DNA of 34,156 nucleotides from contig CANRGO010000022.1 of NCBI GenBank assembly GCA_947630125.1, positions 1 to 34,156 of the forward strand, read 5' to 3'. The position numbers were made by a program, and so were the translations under genes. Below, in pieces: positions 8,623-16,196 of the stretch. Under the pieces are notes generated by a model. It searched no databases. It was not told the origin of the DNA and saw only the letters and a program-made list of their open reading frames with translations. The DNA is from an uncultured Lachnospiraceae bacterium. GTDB lineage: Bacteria > Bacillota > Clostridia > Lachnospirales > Lachnospiraceae. Each line of letters opens with the position of its first letter. The stretch's first letter is position 1.

Positions 8623-10671
8623 ATGGATCAAAAAAATTTTAGTGCTTCTATTGCATTACGAAATGTTCAGGTAACAGATACTTTTTGGAAAAAGGAATTG
8701 GAATTGGTTCGAAAAGAGGTGATTCCCTATCAATGGGATGCTTTGAATGATCGGATTGAAGGTGCCGAGAAAAGTTATTGTATGAGAAACTTTAAATTAG
8801 CAGGAGAAGTCAATCGCAAAAGACGTGCACTTGGAACTTCTTATCAGGAAGTAACGTATCCTACCAATCAGTGGGTCACCTTTCCTGATCCAGAGAAAGA
8901 GCTGGAAGAACGTTTTTATGGCTGGTATTTTCAAGACAGTGATTTTGCAAAATGGATAGAAGCGGTTGCCTATTCTCTGACCCAGTATCCAGATAAAGCG
9001 TTGGAAGAGTTGGCAGACAGCGCGATAGATCAGGTAGTGGAGGCACAGCTGGAGAATGGTTATCTGAATACCCATTATGGAATCAATGACCCTAAAAATG
9101 CGTTTACGAATTTACGAGATGCTCATGAATTATATTGCTTTGGACATTTGGTTGAGGGTGCTCTGGCCTATTATGAAGCCACCGGTAAGACCAAATTATT
9201 AAATGCAGTAGAACGCTATGCAGATTATATTGGAACAGTTTTTGGTCTGGAAGAAGATAAGAAAAAGGGCTATCCAGGTCATGAAATCGTAGAAATGGCG
9301 TTATGTAAACTTTATGAAGTGACGAAAAAACAGCAATACCTGGATTTGGCCACATTTTTTGTAGAAGAAAGAGGGAAAAGACCCTACTATTTTGACCTGG
9401 AACATCCAGAAGAGAAGCCAGCAAAAGAAGGGGAACTGAAATTCTTTTACAATCAGGCCCATGCTCCTGTGAGAGAACAAAAAGATGCAACGGGTCATGC
9501 GGTTCGAGCGGTTTATTTATACAGTGGGATGGCAGATTTGGCAAGACTTACCCAGGATGAAAGTTTATTTGCTGCCTGTGAAACGCTTTGGAATGATATT
9601 ACTCAGAAAAAAATGTATCTGACTGGCGGCATTGGCTCCACACATTTAGGAGAAGCCTTTACCTTTCCCTTTGATTTACCCAACGATACAGCGTATGCAG
9701 AAACCTGTGCTTCCATTGGATTGGTATTTTTTGCCAGAAGAATGCTGGAAATGAATCCAGACAGCAAATATGCTGATGTGATGGAACTTGCCTTATACAA
9801 TGGGATTTTAAGTGGCATGGCACAGGATGGAAAAAGTTTCTTCTATGTGAATCCCTTGGAAGTTGATGTTGAGGCCTGTAAAAAAGATGAACGCAAACAC
9901 CATGTGAAACATCAGCGTCAAAAATGGTTTGGCTGCGCCTGCTGTCCTCCAAACATTGCAAGAATGATAAGTTCCGTAGCAGCCTATGCCTTTACAGAAA
10001 ATGCAACTACCTTGTGGTTCCACCTTTATATGGGAGCAAATCTTACGAAAGTTGTAAAAACGCAGGACAAAACCACTTCCCTACACATTCAAGTTGAATC
10101 CCAGTTTCCTTGGAGCGGAGAGGTTCTTATAAAAGTTCGTCCAGAAGAACCAGTGGAAGCCACCATGGCATTTCGCATACCAGCCTGGTGCAAACATTTT
10201 CCGATACCGGAAGAATTAAAAGCAATCGCGACGATTCAAAAAGGCTATCTATATCTAACCAAAGTATGGGAAAAAGAAGAGGAAATCAAACTTGATTTCC
10301 CAATGGAAACCCAGTATTTGAGAGCCCATACCGGTGTAAAAGAAGATCTTGGCAGGCTGGCAATCAAACGTGGTCCAGTTGTGTATTGTGCCGAGGAGAT
10401 TGATAACAGTACGGATTTAAAGGCGTATTTTATCAATCCAAAAAAGGAAATCATAAGAAAAACTGTGAACTTACAGGGAGAAGAACTTGTGATGCTGGAA
10501 GTGGCTTGCAAGAAAATGAAAGCCGATGAGCAGCAGGAAGCTCTCTATCAGGAGGTTACAGGAACTTCTTTTGATGAATTAATGGAAGAAGCTACTCTTA
10601 AACTAGTGCCATATTATTTCTGGGGAAATCGTGGAGAAGGGAATATGACTGTTTGGTTGGGGATGAGGTAG
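8623..10671 (+). CDS. Beta-L-arabinofuranosidase, glycoside hydrolase family 127
   Basis: A 682-residue cytoplasmic enzyme (no signal peptide) removing terminal beta-L-arabinofuranose from arabino-oligosaccharides. The (alpha/alpha)6 barrel family is known from the Bifidobacterium enzyme HypBA1, in which a zinc-bound cysteine is the nucleophile and the ligands are a Glu, a Cys and a CysCys pair. The matching residues are visible here: Glu360 and Cys362 in AETCASIG, and Cys440-Cys441 in GCACCPPNIARM. The N-terminal part carries QVTDTFWKKELELVRKEVIP. Length is normal for the family. GAAGGGA lies 4 bases before the ATG. Regulation by the divergent AraC-type gene is likely. The product L-arabinose would enter a pathway not present in this window. 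Confidence 0.93.
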   Translation: MDQKNFSASIALRNVQVTDTFWKKELELVRKEVIPYQWDALNDRIEGAEKSYCMRNFKLAGEVNRKRRALGTSYQEVTYPTNQWVTFPDPEKELEERFYGWYFQDSDFAKWIEAVAYSLTQYPDKALEELADSAIDQVVEAQLENGYLNTHYGINDPKNAFTNLRDAHELYCFGHLVEGALAYYEATGKTKLLNAVERYADYIGTVFGLEEDKKKGYPGHEIVEMALCKLYEVTKKQQYLDLATFFVEERGKRPYYFDLEHPEEKPAKEGELKFFYNQAHAPVREQKDATGHAVRAVYLYSGMADLARLTQDESLFAACETLWNDITQKKMYLTGGIGSTHLGEAFTFPFDLPNDTAYAETCASIGLVFFARRMLEMNPDSKYADVMELALYNGILSGMAQDGKSFFYVNPLEVDVEACKKDERKHHVKHQRQKWFGCACCPPNIARMISSVAAYAFTENATTLWFHLYMGANLTKVVKTQDKTTSLHIQVESQFPWSGEVLIKVRPEEPVEATMAFRIPAWCKHFPIPEELKAIATIQKGYLYLTKVWEKEEEIKLDFPMETQYLRAHTGVKEDLGRLAIKRGPVVYCAEEIDNSTDLKAYFINPKKEIIRKTVNLQGEELVMLEVACKKMKADEQQEALYQEVTGTSFDELMEEATLKLVPYYFWGNRGEGNMTVWLGMR

Positions 10672-10895
10672 AGGATTTGTTTCATGGTGATAAGTAATTA
10701 ACACAATCTTTATAAAGAGTTTCTTTTCAATCCAGCAGATATTGTCTATAATATAACTTATCAGAAGGGAATCAAGCAGCTGCGAAGCAGACATTTGATT
10801 TCACCTGATAAGTTAACGAGTAATCGCCAGATTACGAGTTTATCAGAAGTGCATTTTGCTTCTCATAATATGAAAAAAGGATAGGAGGCGACTGT
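10672..10895. other. Intergenic region with hairpin-rich element before the MNT/HEPN pair
   Basis: No gene is called in these 224 bases. The left part (10672-10753) is plain AT-rich DNA; no terminator for the GH127 gene is obvious. The right part holds the structured element listed separately and ends in the strong AGGAGG ribosome binding site of the nucleotidyltransferase gene. One frame is open from 10702 to 10884 but has no start codon or ribosome binding site. Confidence 0.6.
10754..10849. repeat. Multi-hairpin palindromic element
   Basis: A perfect 11-bp inverted repeat TAACTTATCAG (10754-10764)/CTGATAAGTTA (10805-10815) encloses a second stem AATCAA/TTGATT (10770-10775 and 10795-10800, extendable with G-U pairs) and an inner CTGC-GAA-GCAG hairpin (10780-10790). 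It is followed by GTAATC-GCCA-GATTAC (10820-10835) and by a direct repeat of TTATCAGAAG (10758-10767 and 10840-10849). The arrangement resembles an interspersed palindromic unit or a complex operator; its copy number elsewhere in the genome cannot be known from here. Confidence 0.7.
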
Positions 10896-11237
10896 ATGTG
10901 TACACAAAGTGAATTAAATACTATTACAAAGCTGATTGCAAAGATTTATCGTGAATGCTATGGTGAGAATTTGGTTTCGGTATATTTATATGGCTCCTAT
11001 GCGAGAAATGATAATGATAACCAGTCAGACATAGACATGGTAGCTATCGTGGATGAGTCAAGAGAACAGGCAGAAAAGATATTAAAGCGAGTTTGGGATG
11101 AATCTTTTGAAGTTGCCTATGAATATGATATCGTAATTTCGCCAACAGTAATCCCACAGGCAGAGTTTGAAAAAATGAAGAATGATTTACCGTATTATAG
11201 AAATATTATGAACGAAGGGGTGAGAATCAGTGCATAA
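10896..11237 (+). CDS. Minimal nucleotidyltransferase (MNT, MntA-like), probable antitoxin
   Basis: A 113-residue nucleotidyltransferase-fold protein with the signature GSYAR followed by QSDIDM (Gly-Ser then Asp-x-Asp), the metal- and NTP-binding site of the family. Members paired with HEPN proteins act as antitoxins that AMPylate the toxin (MntA/HepT type). The start is strongly supported by AGGAGG 7 bases before the ATG. The 3' end overlaps the HEPN gene by 8 bases, the normal tight coupling of such pairs. Acquisition by horizontal transfer is plausible because it sits behind a palindromic element between unrelated metabolic genes, but base composition is not visibly different. Confidence 0.88.
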   Translation: MCTQSELNTITKLIAKIYRECYGENLVSVYLYGSYARNDNDNQSDIDMVAIVDESREQAEKILKRVWDESFEVAYEYDIVISPTVIPQAEFEKMKNDLPYYRNIMNEGVRISA

Positions 11238-11658
11238 CGAAACGCAGATTAGATTAGCTAAGCATAGATTAGAAACTGCAGAAGAAAAATTGAGGGCATG
11301 TAGATTACTCTTGTCAGCTGGACTTTATAAGGATTCTATTGGTCGTTCTTATTATGCAATTTTTTTGGCAACAAGAGCTGTACTTGCGCTAGATAGTAAA
11401 GACTTTTCGAAACATGCCGGTGTGATTGCCTGTTTTCATAAGGATTATGTGAAAGAAGGAGCCTTTGACAAGCAATATTCAAAGATTATTATGGAAGCAT
11501 TCCAAATCAGAAATAAGAGCGATTATGATGATTACTATATTGTATCAAAGACTGATGCAGAGGAACAATTAGAGAAAGCTGTAATTTTTTTAAATGAGAT
11601 GAGAAAGTATATAATTGAAGAAATCAAATCGACACCCTATACTCTTCAAAAGAAGTAA
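11230..11658 (+). CDS. HEPN-domain protein, probable toxin partner of the MNT protein
   Basis: A 142-residue all-helical HEPN protein (PF05168-like), including SIGRSYYAIFLATRAVLALD and the segment AFQIRNKSDYDDYY. HEPN toxins of this kind are RNases that use an R-x4-6-H motif; here the Arg is followed by Asn-Lys-Ser-Asp-Tyr-Asp and no His, so nuclease activity is doubtful or the motif differs. It starts with GTG at 11230, with GAAGGGG 9 bases upstream, inside the end of the MNT gene. Followed by a strong bidirectional terminator. The alternative is a non-toxic nucleotide-binding partner of the MNT protein. Confidence 0.85.
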   Translation: MHNETQIRLAKHRLETAEEKLRACRLLLSAGLYKDSIGRSYYAIFLATRAVLALDSKDFSKHAGVIACFHKDYVKEGAFDKQYSKIIMEAFQIRNKSDYDDYYIVSKTDAEEQLEKAVIFLNEMRKYIIEEIKSTPYTLQKK

Positions 11659-11681
11659 TTAGAGATTAACTAATAACAAAA

Positions 11682-11738
11682 AAGCCGAGCACCAATTTTC
11701 AATATAAAAATCGGAACTCGGCTTATTATTTTTTTTTA
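11682..11738. terminator. Bidirectional intrinsic terminator between the HEPN gene and aroA
   Basis: AAGCCGAG (11682-11689) pairs with CTCGGCTT (11717-11724), with additional partial pairing inside. The plus strand continues into a long T-run (11725-11738), and the minus strand continues as TTTTTTG, so the hairpin can end both converging transcripts. Confidence 0.85.
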
Positions 11739-11743
11739 TATAA

Positions 11744-13030
11744 TTACTTCGTCACTTCTTCCAATAATTCAAAATAATTCTCAAAGGTCTTGCTGCAACA
11801 GCCAGGATTTTTGATTTCTACCCCTTCAACTTTTAACCCTACCAGAGCAAAAGCCATAGCCATACGATGATCTTCGTAGGTTTCAATTACTGCAGGACCC
11901 ATAGGGCCTGGGTAAATGGTGATATCTTCAAAATTATTTCCGATTTCACAGCGAATCCCTAGTTTATGAAGTTCATTACAGATTGCTTCCATACGGTTGG
12001 ATTCCTGAAAGCGGATATGAGACACGTTTTGGATGCAGGTTTTTGAAGTTGCAAAAGCAGCAACCACAGCCATGGTCATGGTCTGATCTGAAAAATCTTT
12101 CATGGAAAGTGTGATACCTGGATAACTGTCGATGGTTCCATCCACCATGATACCTTCTGGTAAGTGGTGCAAAGTGCAACCAAGGTTTTCTAATACCGAG
12201 AGGAATTGAATGTCCCCCTGTAAAGAGTGGGCATGCACATTTTTAACGGTTACTTTTGTTTTTAGTAAAGGAGCCATAGCATAAAAATAGCATGCTCCGG
12301 ATAAATCTGGTTCAATCACATAGGTTGCCAGTGAAAACTGATTGCTATAGGCAACGTGGCAGACATTATCTTCTTTGGTAAAAGGAATACCAAATTGTTT
12401 CATCATTTCCAGTGTGATTTTTATATAGGAGCCTTCGGTTCTGCTTCCTTCCATAACAAGGGTTAAGCCATCTTTTAAAAGAACCGCACTCATAAGGAGG
12501 GCTGAAGCGAACTGACTACTGATGTCGGTGTTGATGTGAATTTCTTCTGGACTTAAAGACTTGGACTCAAGTTCGAAAGGAAAATGTCCTTCTTTTTCAA
12601 GAAAACGAATGGTGACACCAATGCTTTTTAAAACAGATAGCAAGGGTTCCATAGGTCTTTTTTTCATTTGTTCGGAAGAATTTAATCGGTAATTACCACC
12701 AGCAAATGCAAGCATGACGGTTAAAAATCTGGCAGCAGTTCCAGCGCTTTGCACATTAATCTCAGCGTTGCGATTTGGAATGTTACCTGCAAGCCCGTAA
12801 ATTAAGACTTCTTTTATCTCCTCGTTGATTTCTACCTGAAAACCGAGATCCTGAAGACATTTTAAAACGGCACGGGAATCATCACTAAATAATACTCCCT
12901 TAAGTAGACAGGGCCCATTGGAAAGGGCTGCCAGCATAAGTGCCCGGTTGGTGATGCTTTTAGAACCTGGAACTTGTACTTCAATTGGTTTCATATTGTT
13001 TACAGTTTGAACCTGATAAATAGTTTCCAT
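11744..13030 (-). CDS. aroA: 3-phosphoshikimate 1-carboxyvinyltransferase (EPSP synthase)
   Basis: Joins shikimate-3-phosphate and phosphoenolpyruvate in the sixth step of the shikimate pathway (cytoplasm). 428 residues, full length. Motifs: PGSKSITNRALMLAAL with Lys24 and Arg29, SAGTAARFL (PEP site), KKRPMEPLLSVL, GSRTEGSYIK, DFSDQTMTMAVVAAFA, RFQESNRMEAICNEL and YEDHRMAMAFALVGL. In the glyphosate-relevant loop the Pro of the classical class I motif NAGTAMRP is Phe here, as in other non-class-I enzymes. AGGATGG lies about 10 bases before the ATG. It stands alone, not in an aro cluster, with its own promoter and a shared terminator. Confidence 0.96.
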   Translation of the reverse strand: METIYQVQTVNNMKPIEVQVPGSKSITNRALMLAALSNGPCLLKGVLFSDDSRAVLKCLQDLGFQVEINEEIKEVLIYGLAGNIPNRNAEINVQSAGTAARFLTVMLAFAGGNYRLNSSEQMKKRPMEPLLSVLKSIGVTIRFLEKEGHFPFELESKSLSPEEIHINTDISSQFASALLMSAVLLKDGLTLVMEGSRTEGSYIKITLEMMKQFGIPFTKEDNVCHVAYSNQFSLATYVIEPDLSGACYFYAMAPLLKTKVTVKNVHAHSLQGDIQFLSVLENLGCTLHHLPEGIMVDGTIDSYPGITLSMKDFSDQTMTMAVVAAFATSKTCIQNVSHIRFQESNRMEAICNELHKLGIRCEIGNNFEDITIYPGPMGPAVIETYEDHRMAMAFALVGLKVEGVEIKNPGCCSKTFENYFELLEEVTK

Positions 13031-13081
13031 ATGATATCCATCCTATGTTCTGAGATTTGACTCGTATTTGAGTGTACTTTC

Positions 13082-13110
13082 AGCATACCATAAAAGGTGC
13101 CATTTTACAA
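13082..13110 (-). promoter_or_regulatory. Sigma-A promoter of aroA
   Basis: On the minus strand TTGTAA (13110-13105), 17-base spacer, TATGCT (13087-13082). The -35 lies within a near-perfect tandem repeat, TTTACAAAAAGTAC (13104-13117) then TTTACAAAAAAGTAG (13118-13132), read on the plus strand, which could be a regulator site. Confidence 0.65.
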
Positions 13111-13200
13111 AAAGTACTTTACAAAAAAGTAGTGGATAGATAGACTGATTGAATAGAAGATTGGTAATTTCTGTCAGGTTAAGAAAAGAGGAATGAATCG

Positions 13201-13782
13201 ATGGATGAAAAAAATAGAGAGACAATGCAGGATGAATTTTTAGCTCTTGTGGCAAATCAGGCAAGAGAAGCCATGGAGCAGCTGTATGAACAGACAAATT
13301 TAAAAAAAGGACAGATTGTTGTAGTTGGCTGTTCCACTAGCGAAATTCGCGGTCAGAAAATAGGAAGTGATTCCAATGAGCAGACAGCGGCAGTGGTATT
13401 TCAGTCAATTTATGAATTTTGTAAAGAAAAAGAATTGTTTGTAGCAGCCCAGTGTTGTGAACATTTGAATCGTGCAATTGTGATGGAACGAAAAACACTT
13501 CATGTTTATGAAGAAGTAAATGTTATGCCACAGCCAAAAGCAGGTGGTGCCTTTGCAACATCAGCATATAAACAAATGGAAGATCCTATTCTGGTAGAAG
13601 CCATCAAAGCGGACGCAGGACTTGACATTGGTGGAACTCTGATTGGCATGCATCTAAAGGCAGTGGCGGTTCCACTAAGACTTGATATCAAGCAAATCGG
13701 TGAGGCCTATCTTCAGGCAGCCAGAACCAGACCAAAATTCATCGGTGGAAGCAGAGCGATGTACCGAGAAGAATTGTTATAG
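13201..13782 (+). CDS. UPF0340 / TIGR01440-family protein (YwlG-like)
   Basis: A 193-residue soluble protein of the UPF0340 family, widely conserved in Firmicutes, function unknown to me. Conserved pieces seen: GQIVVVGCSTSEIRGQKIG, QCCEHLNRAIVMER, EVNVMPQPKAGGAFATSAY and DIGGTLIGMHLKAVAVP. It has no signal peptide or membrane segment. GAGGA lies 8 bases before the ATG. It is followed after 21 bases by the MraY-like gene in the same direction, so the two are probably cotranscribed, though no functional link is known. Confidence 0.9.
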   Translation: MDEKNRETMQDEFLALVANQAREAMEQLYEQTNLKKGQIVVVGCSTSEIRGQKIGSDSNEQTAAVVFQSIYEFCKEKELFVAAQCCEHLNRAIVMERKTLHVYEEVNVMPQPKAGGAFATSAYKQMEDPILVEAIKADAGLDIGGTLIGMHLKAVAVPLRLDIKQIGEAYLQAARTRPKFIGGSRAMYREELL

Positions 13783-13803
13783 GAAAGGATTGTATGGATT
13801 ATT

Positions 13804-14763
13804 ATGTTAACTACTATTGGAAGTGAAATTAGCAGCAAATGGCTGCTTTTCTTTGGAGTTTGTTTTTCTTTTGTAACAACTACGGTTGCTTTACGTTATG
13901 TTAGCACTTTTTTACCAAGAGATTTAGGAAGAGAGTTTGCACATGATGGGAAAAAGTCAGCAGGAAAACCTAGAGGTGCGGGGTTATTGTTTGTCTTAAC
14001 TTTTGCGCTTTCTGCCCTTTTATTTGGAGCACCTAAAACAGAAATATTGATTTATCTGGTGTTGATCGTCACAGCAATGATTACTGGCTACCTGGATGAT
14101 GCTTCAAAAAATCCCTGGGGAGAATATAAAAAAGGATTTTTGGATTTTTTAATAGCTCTGGCCATTGCTATCACATACCTATCCTACCAAAGCAATCAGA
14201 TTCACTTTTCTTTACTACAGATGGATTTGACTATACCATATCCCGTGTTTGGTGCACTTATCGTTGTATTGGTCTGGGTATCTATTAATGTAACCAATTG
14301 TACAGATGGAGTAGACGGCTTATCTGGAAGTCTTACAGTAACCAGTCTTTTTGGTTTATTTCTATTTGAAAAAATCACAGGTGCTGGCAATGATTTTTCA
14401 GTGCTCTCTATGTTTTTTATGGGTGCGTTGCTTTCCTACCTTTGGTTTAATGCAACGCCTAGTTTACTTATGATGGGAGATGCAGGATCCAGAGCCATGG
14501 GCCTTGTAATTGCCATTGCGTTTTTAAAATCAGGAAGTCCATTGCTTTATATTCCCTTTGTTCTGGTTATGATTTTAGATGGGGGACTAGGGCTTGTAAA
14601 AGTATTTTTGCTTCGCTTTTTCAAAATTCGAATTCTGACAAAAGTGCGTACACCATTGCATGATCAGGTTCGTAAAAATATGGGTTGGTCAAACACACAG
14701 ACTGTATTTCGTTTTGTTATTATTCAAATTGTTCTCATTGGCTTTGTTTTATTATTACTATAA
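13804..14763 (+). CDS. MraY-like glycosyl-phosphate transferase (paralogue of phospho-MurNAc-pentapeptide transferase)
   Basis: A 319-residue membrane enzyme with about ten hydrophobic segments, of the GT4 polyprenyl-phosphate transferase family, which moves a sugar phosphate from a UDP-sugar to undecaprenyl phosphate. The family's metal and substrate residues are present: Asp98-Asp99 (GYLDDASK), Asn165 and Asp168/Asp171 (NCTDGVDGLSG), and Asp226 (GDAGSRAMG). The C-terminal loop TPLHDQVRKNMGWS occupies the place of the MraY His-His-His motif but keeps only the first His (286). It is not in a mur/dcw cluster, so it is probably a second, specialised enzyme rather than the housekeeping MraY; WecA-type specificity is an alternative. 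The ribosome binding site is modest (GGA about 7 bases upstream). Confidence 0.85.
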   Translation: MLTTIGSEISSKWLLFFGVCFSFVTTTVALRYVSTFLPRDLGREFAHDGKKSAGKPRGAGLLFVLTFALSALLFGAPKTEILIYLVLIVTAMITGYLDDASKNPWGEYKKGFLDFLIALAIAITYLSYQSNQIHFSLLQMDLTIPYPVFGALIVVLVWVSINVTNCTDGVDGLSGSLTVTSLFGLFLFEKITGAGNDFSVLSMFFMGALLSYLWFNATPSLLMMGDAGSRAMGLVIAIAFLKSGSPLLYIPFVLVMILDGGLGLVKVFLLRFFKIRILTKVRTPLHDQVRKNMGWSNTQTVFRFVIIQIVLIGFVLLLL

Positions 14764-14804
14764 GTCTTAGCGTGAAAAGATAGAATTAAAAACAGGGGGT
14801 AAAG

Positions 14805-16136
14805 ATGGTACGAGGGAAGTTTGTAAAGAAAATCACCAGTATAACGATGATCTTGGTGATGGTTGGGTTAATGGGTTGTGGTGTTGCAGAGATTGAAGAG
14901 AGTAAGGAAGTAGTAGAGGAAGTAAGTGAGGAAGTTCAGGTTGTAGAAGAAAGTGCAGAACAATCCGAGGAAATGGTGGAAGAATCTGCGGAGGAAATTA
15001 CAGATACACAAATCCAGATTCCGGTAGTAGAACTGGAAGAGAAGACTTACGAAAGTAATGAAGCCTTGGAGTTTGTGAAAAACATGAAACTTGGTTGGAA
15101 TCTTGGAAATACCTTTGATGCTTCGAATAATAATGAGTATGTGGAAGGTGATCTGAGTTTAGAGTCTGCCTGGGTTGGAGTTAAAACCACCAAGGAAATG
15201 ATCGCAGCAATCAAAGAAGCAGGCTTTGAAACTATCCGTATTCCAGTTTCCTGGCATAATCATGTGGATGAAGAGTTTCAAATTGATGAAGCATGGCTAA
15301 ACCGAGTACAGGAAGTTGTAGACTATGCAATGGATAGTGAGTTACATGTAATCCTAAATATTCACCATGATATTGATCCTCTTTATTATTATCCAGATTC
15401 GGAACATTATGATAATAGCAAACGCTATGTAGAAGCAATCTGGACTCAGGTTGGAGAACGTTTTGCTGAGTACTCAGAGTATTTGATTTTTGAATCCATC
15501 AACGAACCAAGACTAAAAGGGACAGATTCGGAATGGTGGTTGGACATGAGTAAAGATACCAGTAAAGATTCTGTAGATTGTATCAATCGTTTAAATCAGG
15601 TTTTTGTGGATCTAATCAGAAGTCAGGGTGGAAATAATCAGACCAGATACTTGATGGTTCCAGGCTATGCAGCTTCTGCGAATTTTGCTTTGATTAATGA
15701 TTTTGTAGTTCCGACAGATTTGGAAAGCAATACAAATAAAATCATTGTTTCTGTTCATGCATATACTCCATATAATTTTGCACTTCAGGGACCAAATGAT
15801 AGCGAAAATGTATCAGATTTTAATGTGAAAAACAAAGCACGTACAGATGAAATAGATCAGTTTGTAAATCAGTTATTTAAAAAATTTATTGCAAAAGGAA
15901 TACCTGTTGTGATTGGAGAATTTGGAGCTAGAGATAAAAATGGAAATCTGGAGGACCGTGTTCACTATGCTGCATATTATATTGCAGCAGCGAAGAATGC
16001 AGGTATCAGTTGTGTTTGGTGGGATAATCATGCATTTAGTGGGACTGGTGAAAACTTTGGATTATTTAACCGTAAAACCTTAAGCTTTGAGTATCCTGAG
16101 ATTCTTGCAGCCATGAATCAATACGCAGAACAATAA
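14805..16136 (+). CDS. GH5-family endoglucanase, surface lipoprotein
   Basis: A 443-residue glycoside hydrolase of family 5 (subfamily 4-like) cutting beta-1,4-glucan or xyloglucan outside the cell. A type II signal peptide with lipobox MVGLMGC places the mature N-terminal Cys in the membrane; residues about 28-78 form a highly acidic Glu/Val/Ser tether. The catalytic TIM barrel follows: LGWNLGNTFDA, ETIRIPVSWH, NIHHD, the acid/base Glu234 in SINEPR and the nucleophile Glu372 in VIGEFGARDK. No carbohydrate-binding module or dockerin is present, so it works tethered to the cell surface. GGGGGTAAAG precedes the ATG. It is 41 bases after the MraY-like gene and has no evident promoter of its own. 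Confidence 0.92.
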   Translation: MVRGKFVKKITSITMILVMVGLMGCGVAEIEESKEVVEEVSEEVQVVEESAEQSEEMVEESAEEITDTQIQIPVVELEEKTYESNEALEFVKNMKLGWNLGNTFDASNNNEYVEGDLSLESAWVGVKTTKEMIAAIKEAGFETIRIPVSWHNHVDEEFQIDEAWLNRVQEVVDYAMDSELHVILNIHHDIDPLYYYPDSEHYDNSKRYVEAIWTQVGERFAEYSEYLIFESINEPRLKGTDSEWWLDMSKDTSKDSVDCINRLNQVFVDLIRSQGGNNQTRYLMVPGYAASANFALINDFVVPTDLESNTNKIIVSVHAYTPYNFALQGPNDSENVSDFNVKNKARTDEIDQFVNQLFKKFIAKGIPVVIGEFGARDKNGNLEDRVHYAAYYIAAAKNAGISCVWWDNHAFSGTGENFGLFNRKTLSFEYPEILAAMNQYAEQ

Positions 16137-16139
16137 ATA

Positions 16140-16186
16140 AAATGCCCTATCCTCCAAAGGAAACAACAATGGAGAATAGGGCATTT
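16140..16186. terminator. Bidirectional terminator between the GH5 and chemoreceptor genes
   Basis: AAATGCCCTAT (16140-16150) pairs perfectly with ATAGGGCATTT (16176-16186), with a further CTCC/GGAG pairing inside. The minus strand continues as TTTTATTT; the plus-strand tail is less T-rich. Confidence 0.75.
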
Positions 16187-16196
16187 ATCATTTGAT

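Noticed and set aside
9104-9544. A 146-codon antisense frame inside the GH127 gene, and similar long antisense frames such as 3278-3661 in the flippase gene.
   Set aside because: Antisense to strongly recognisable genes, no ribosome binding sites; by-products of coding bias.
10702-10884. An open frame of 60 codons across the hairpin element (reading for example NPADIVYNITYQKGIKQL).
   Set aside because: No start codon with a ribosome binding site, it crosses strong palindromes, and no recognisable family. It could be a decayed gene end, but nothing supports that.
13043-13297. An 84-codon minus-strand open frame upstream of aroA.
   Set aside because: It overlaps the aroA promoter and the start of the UPF0340 gene, and its translation has no family resemblance.
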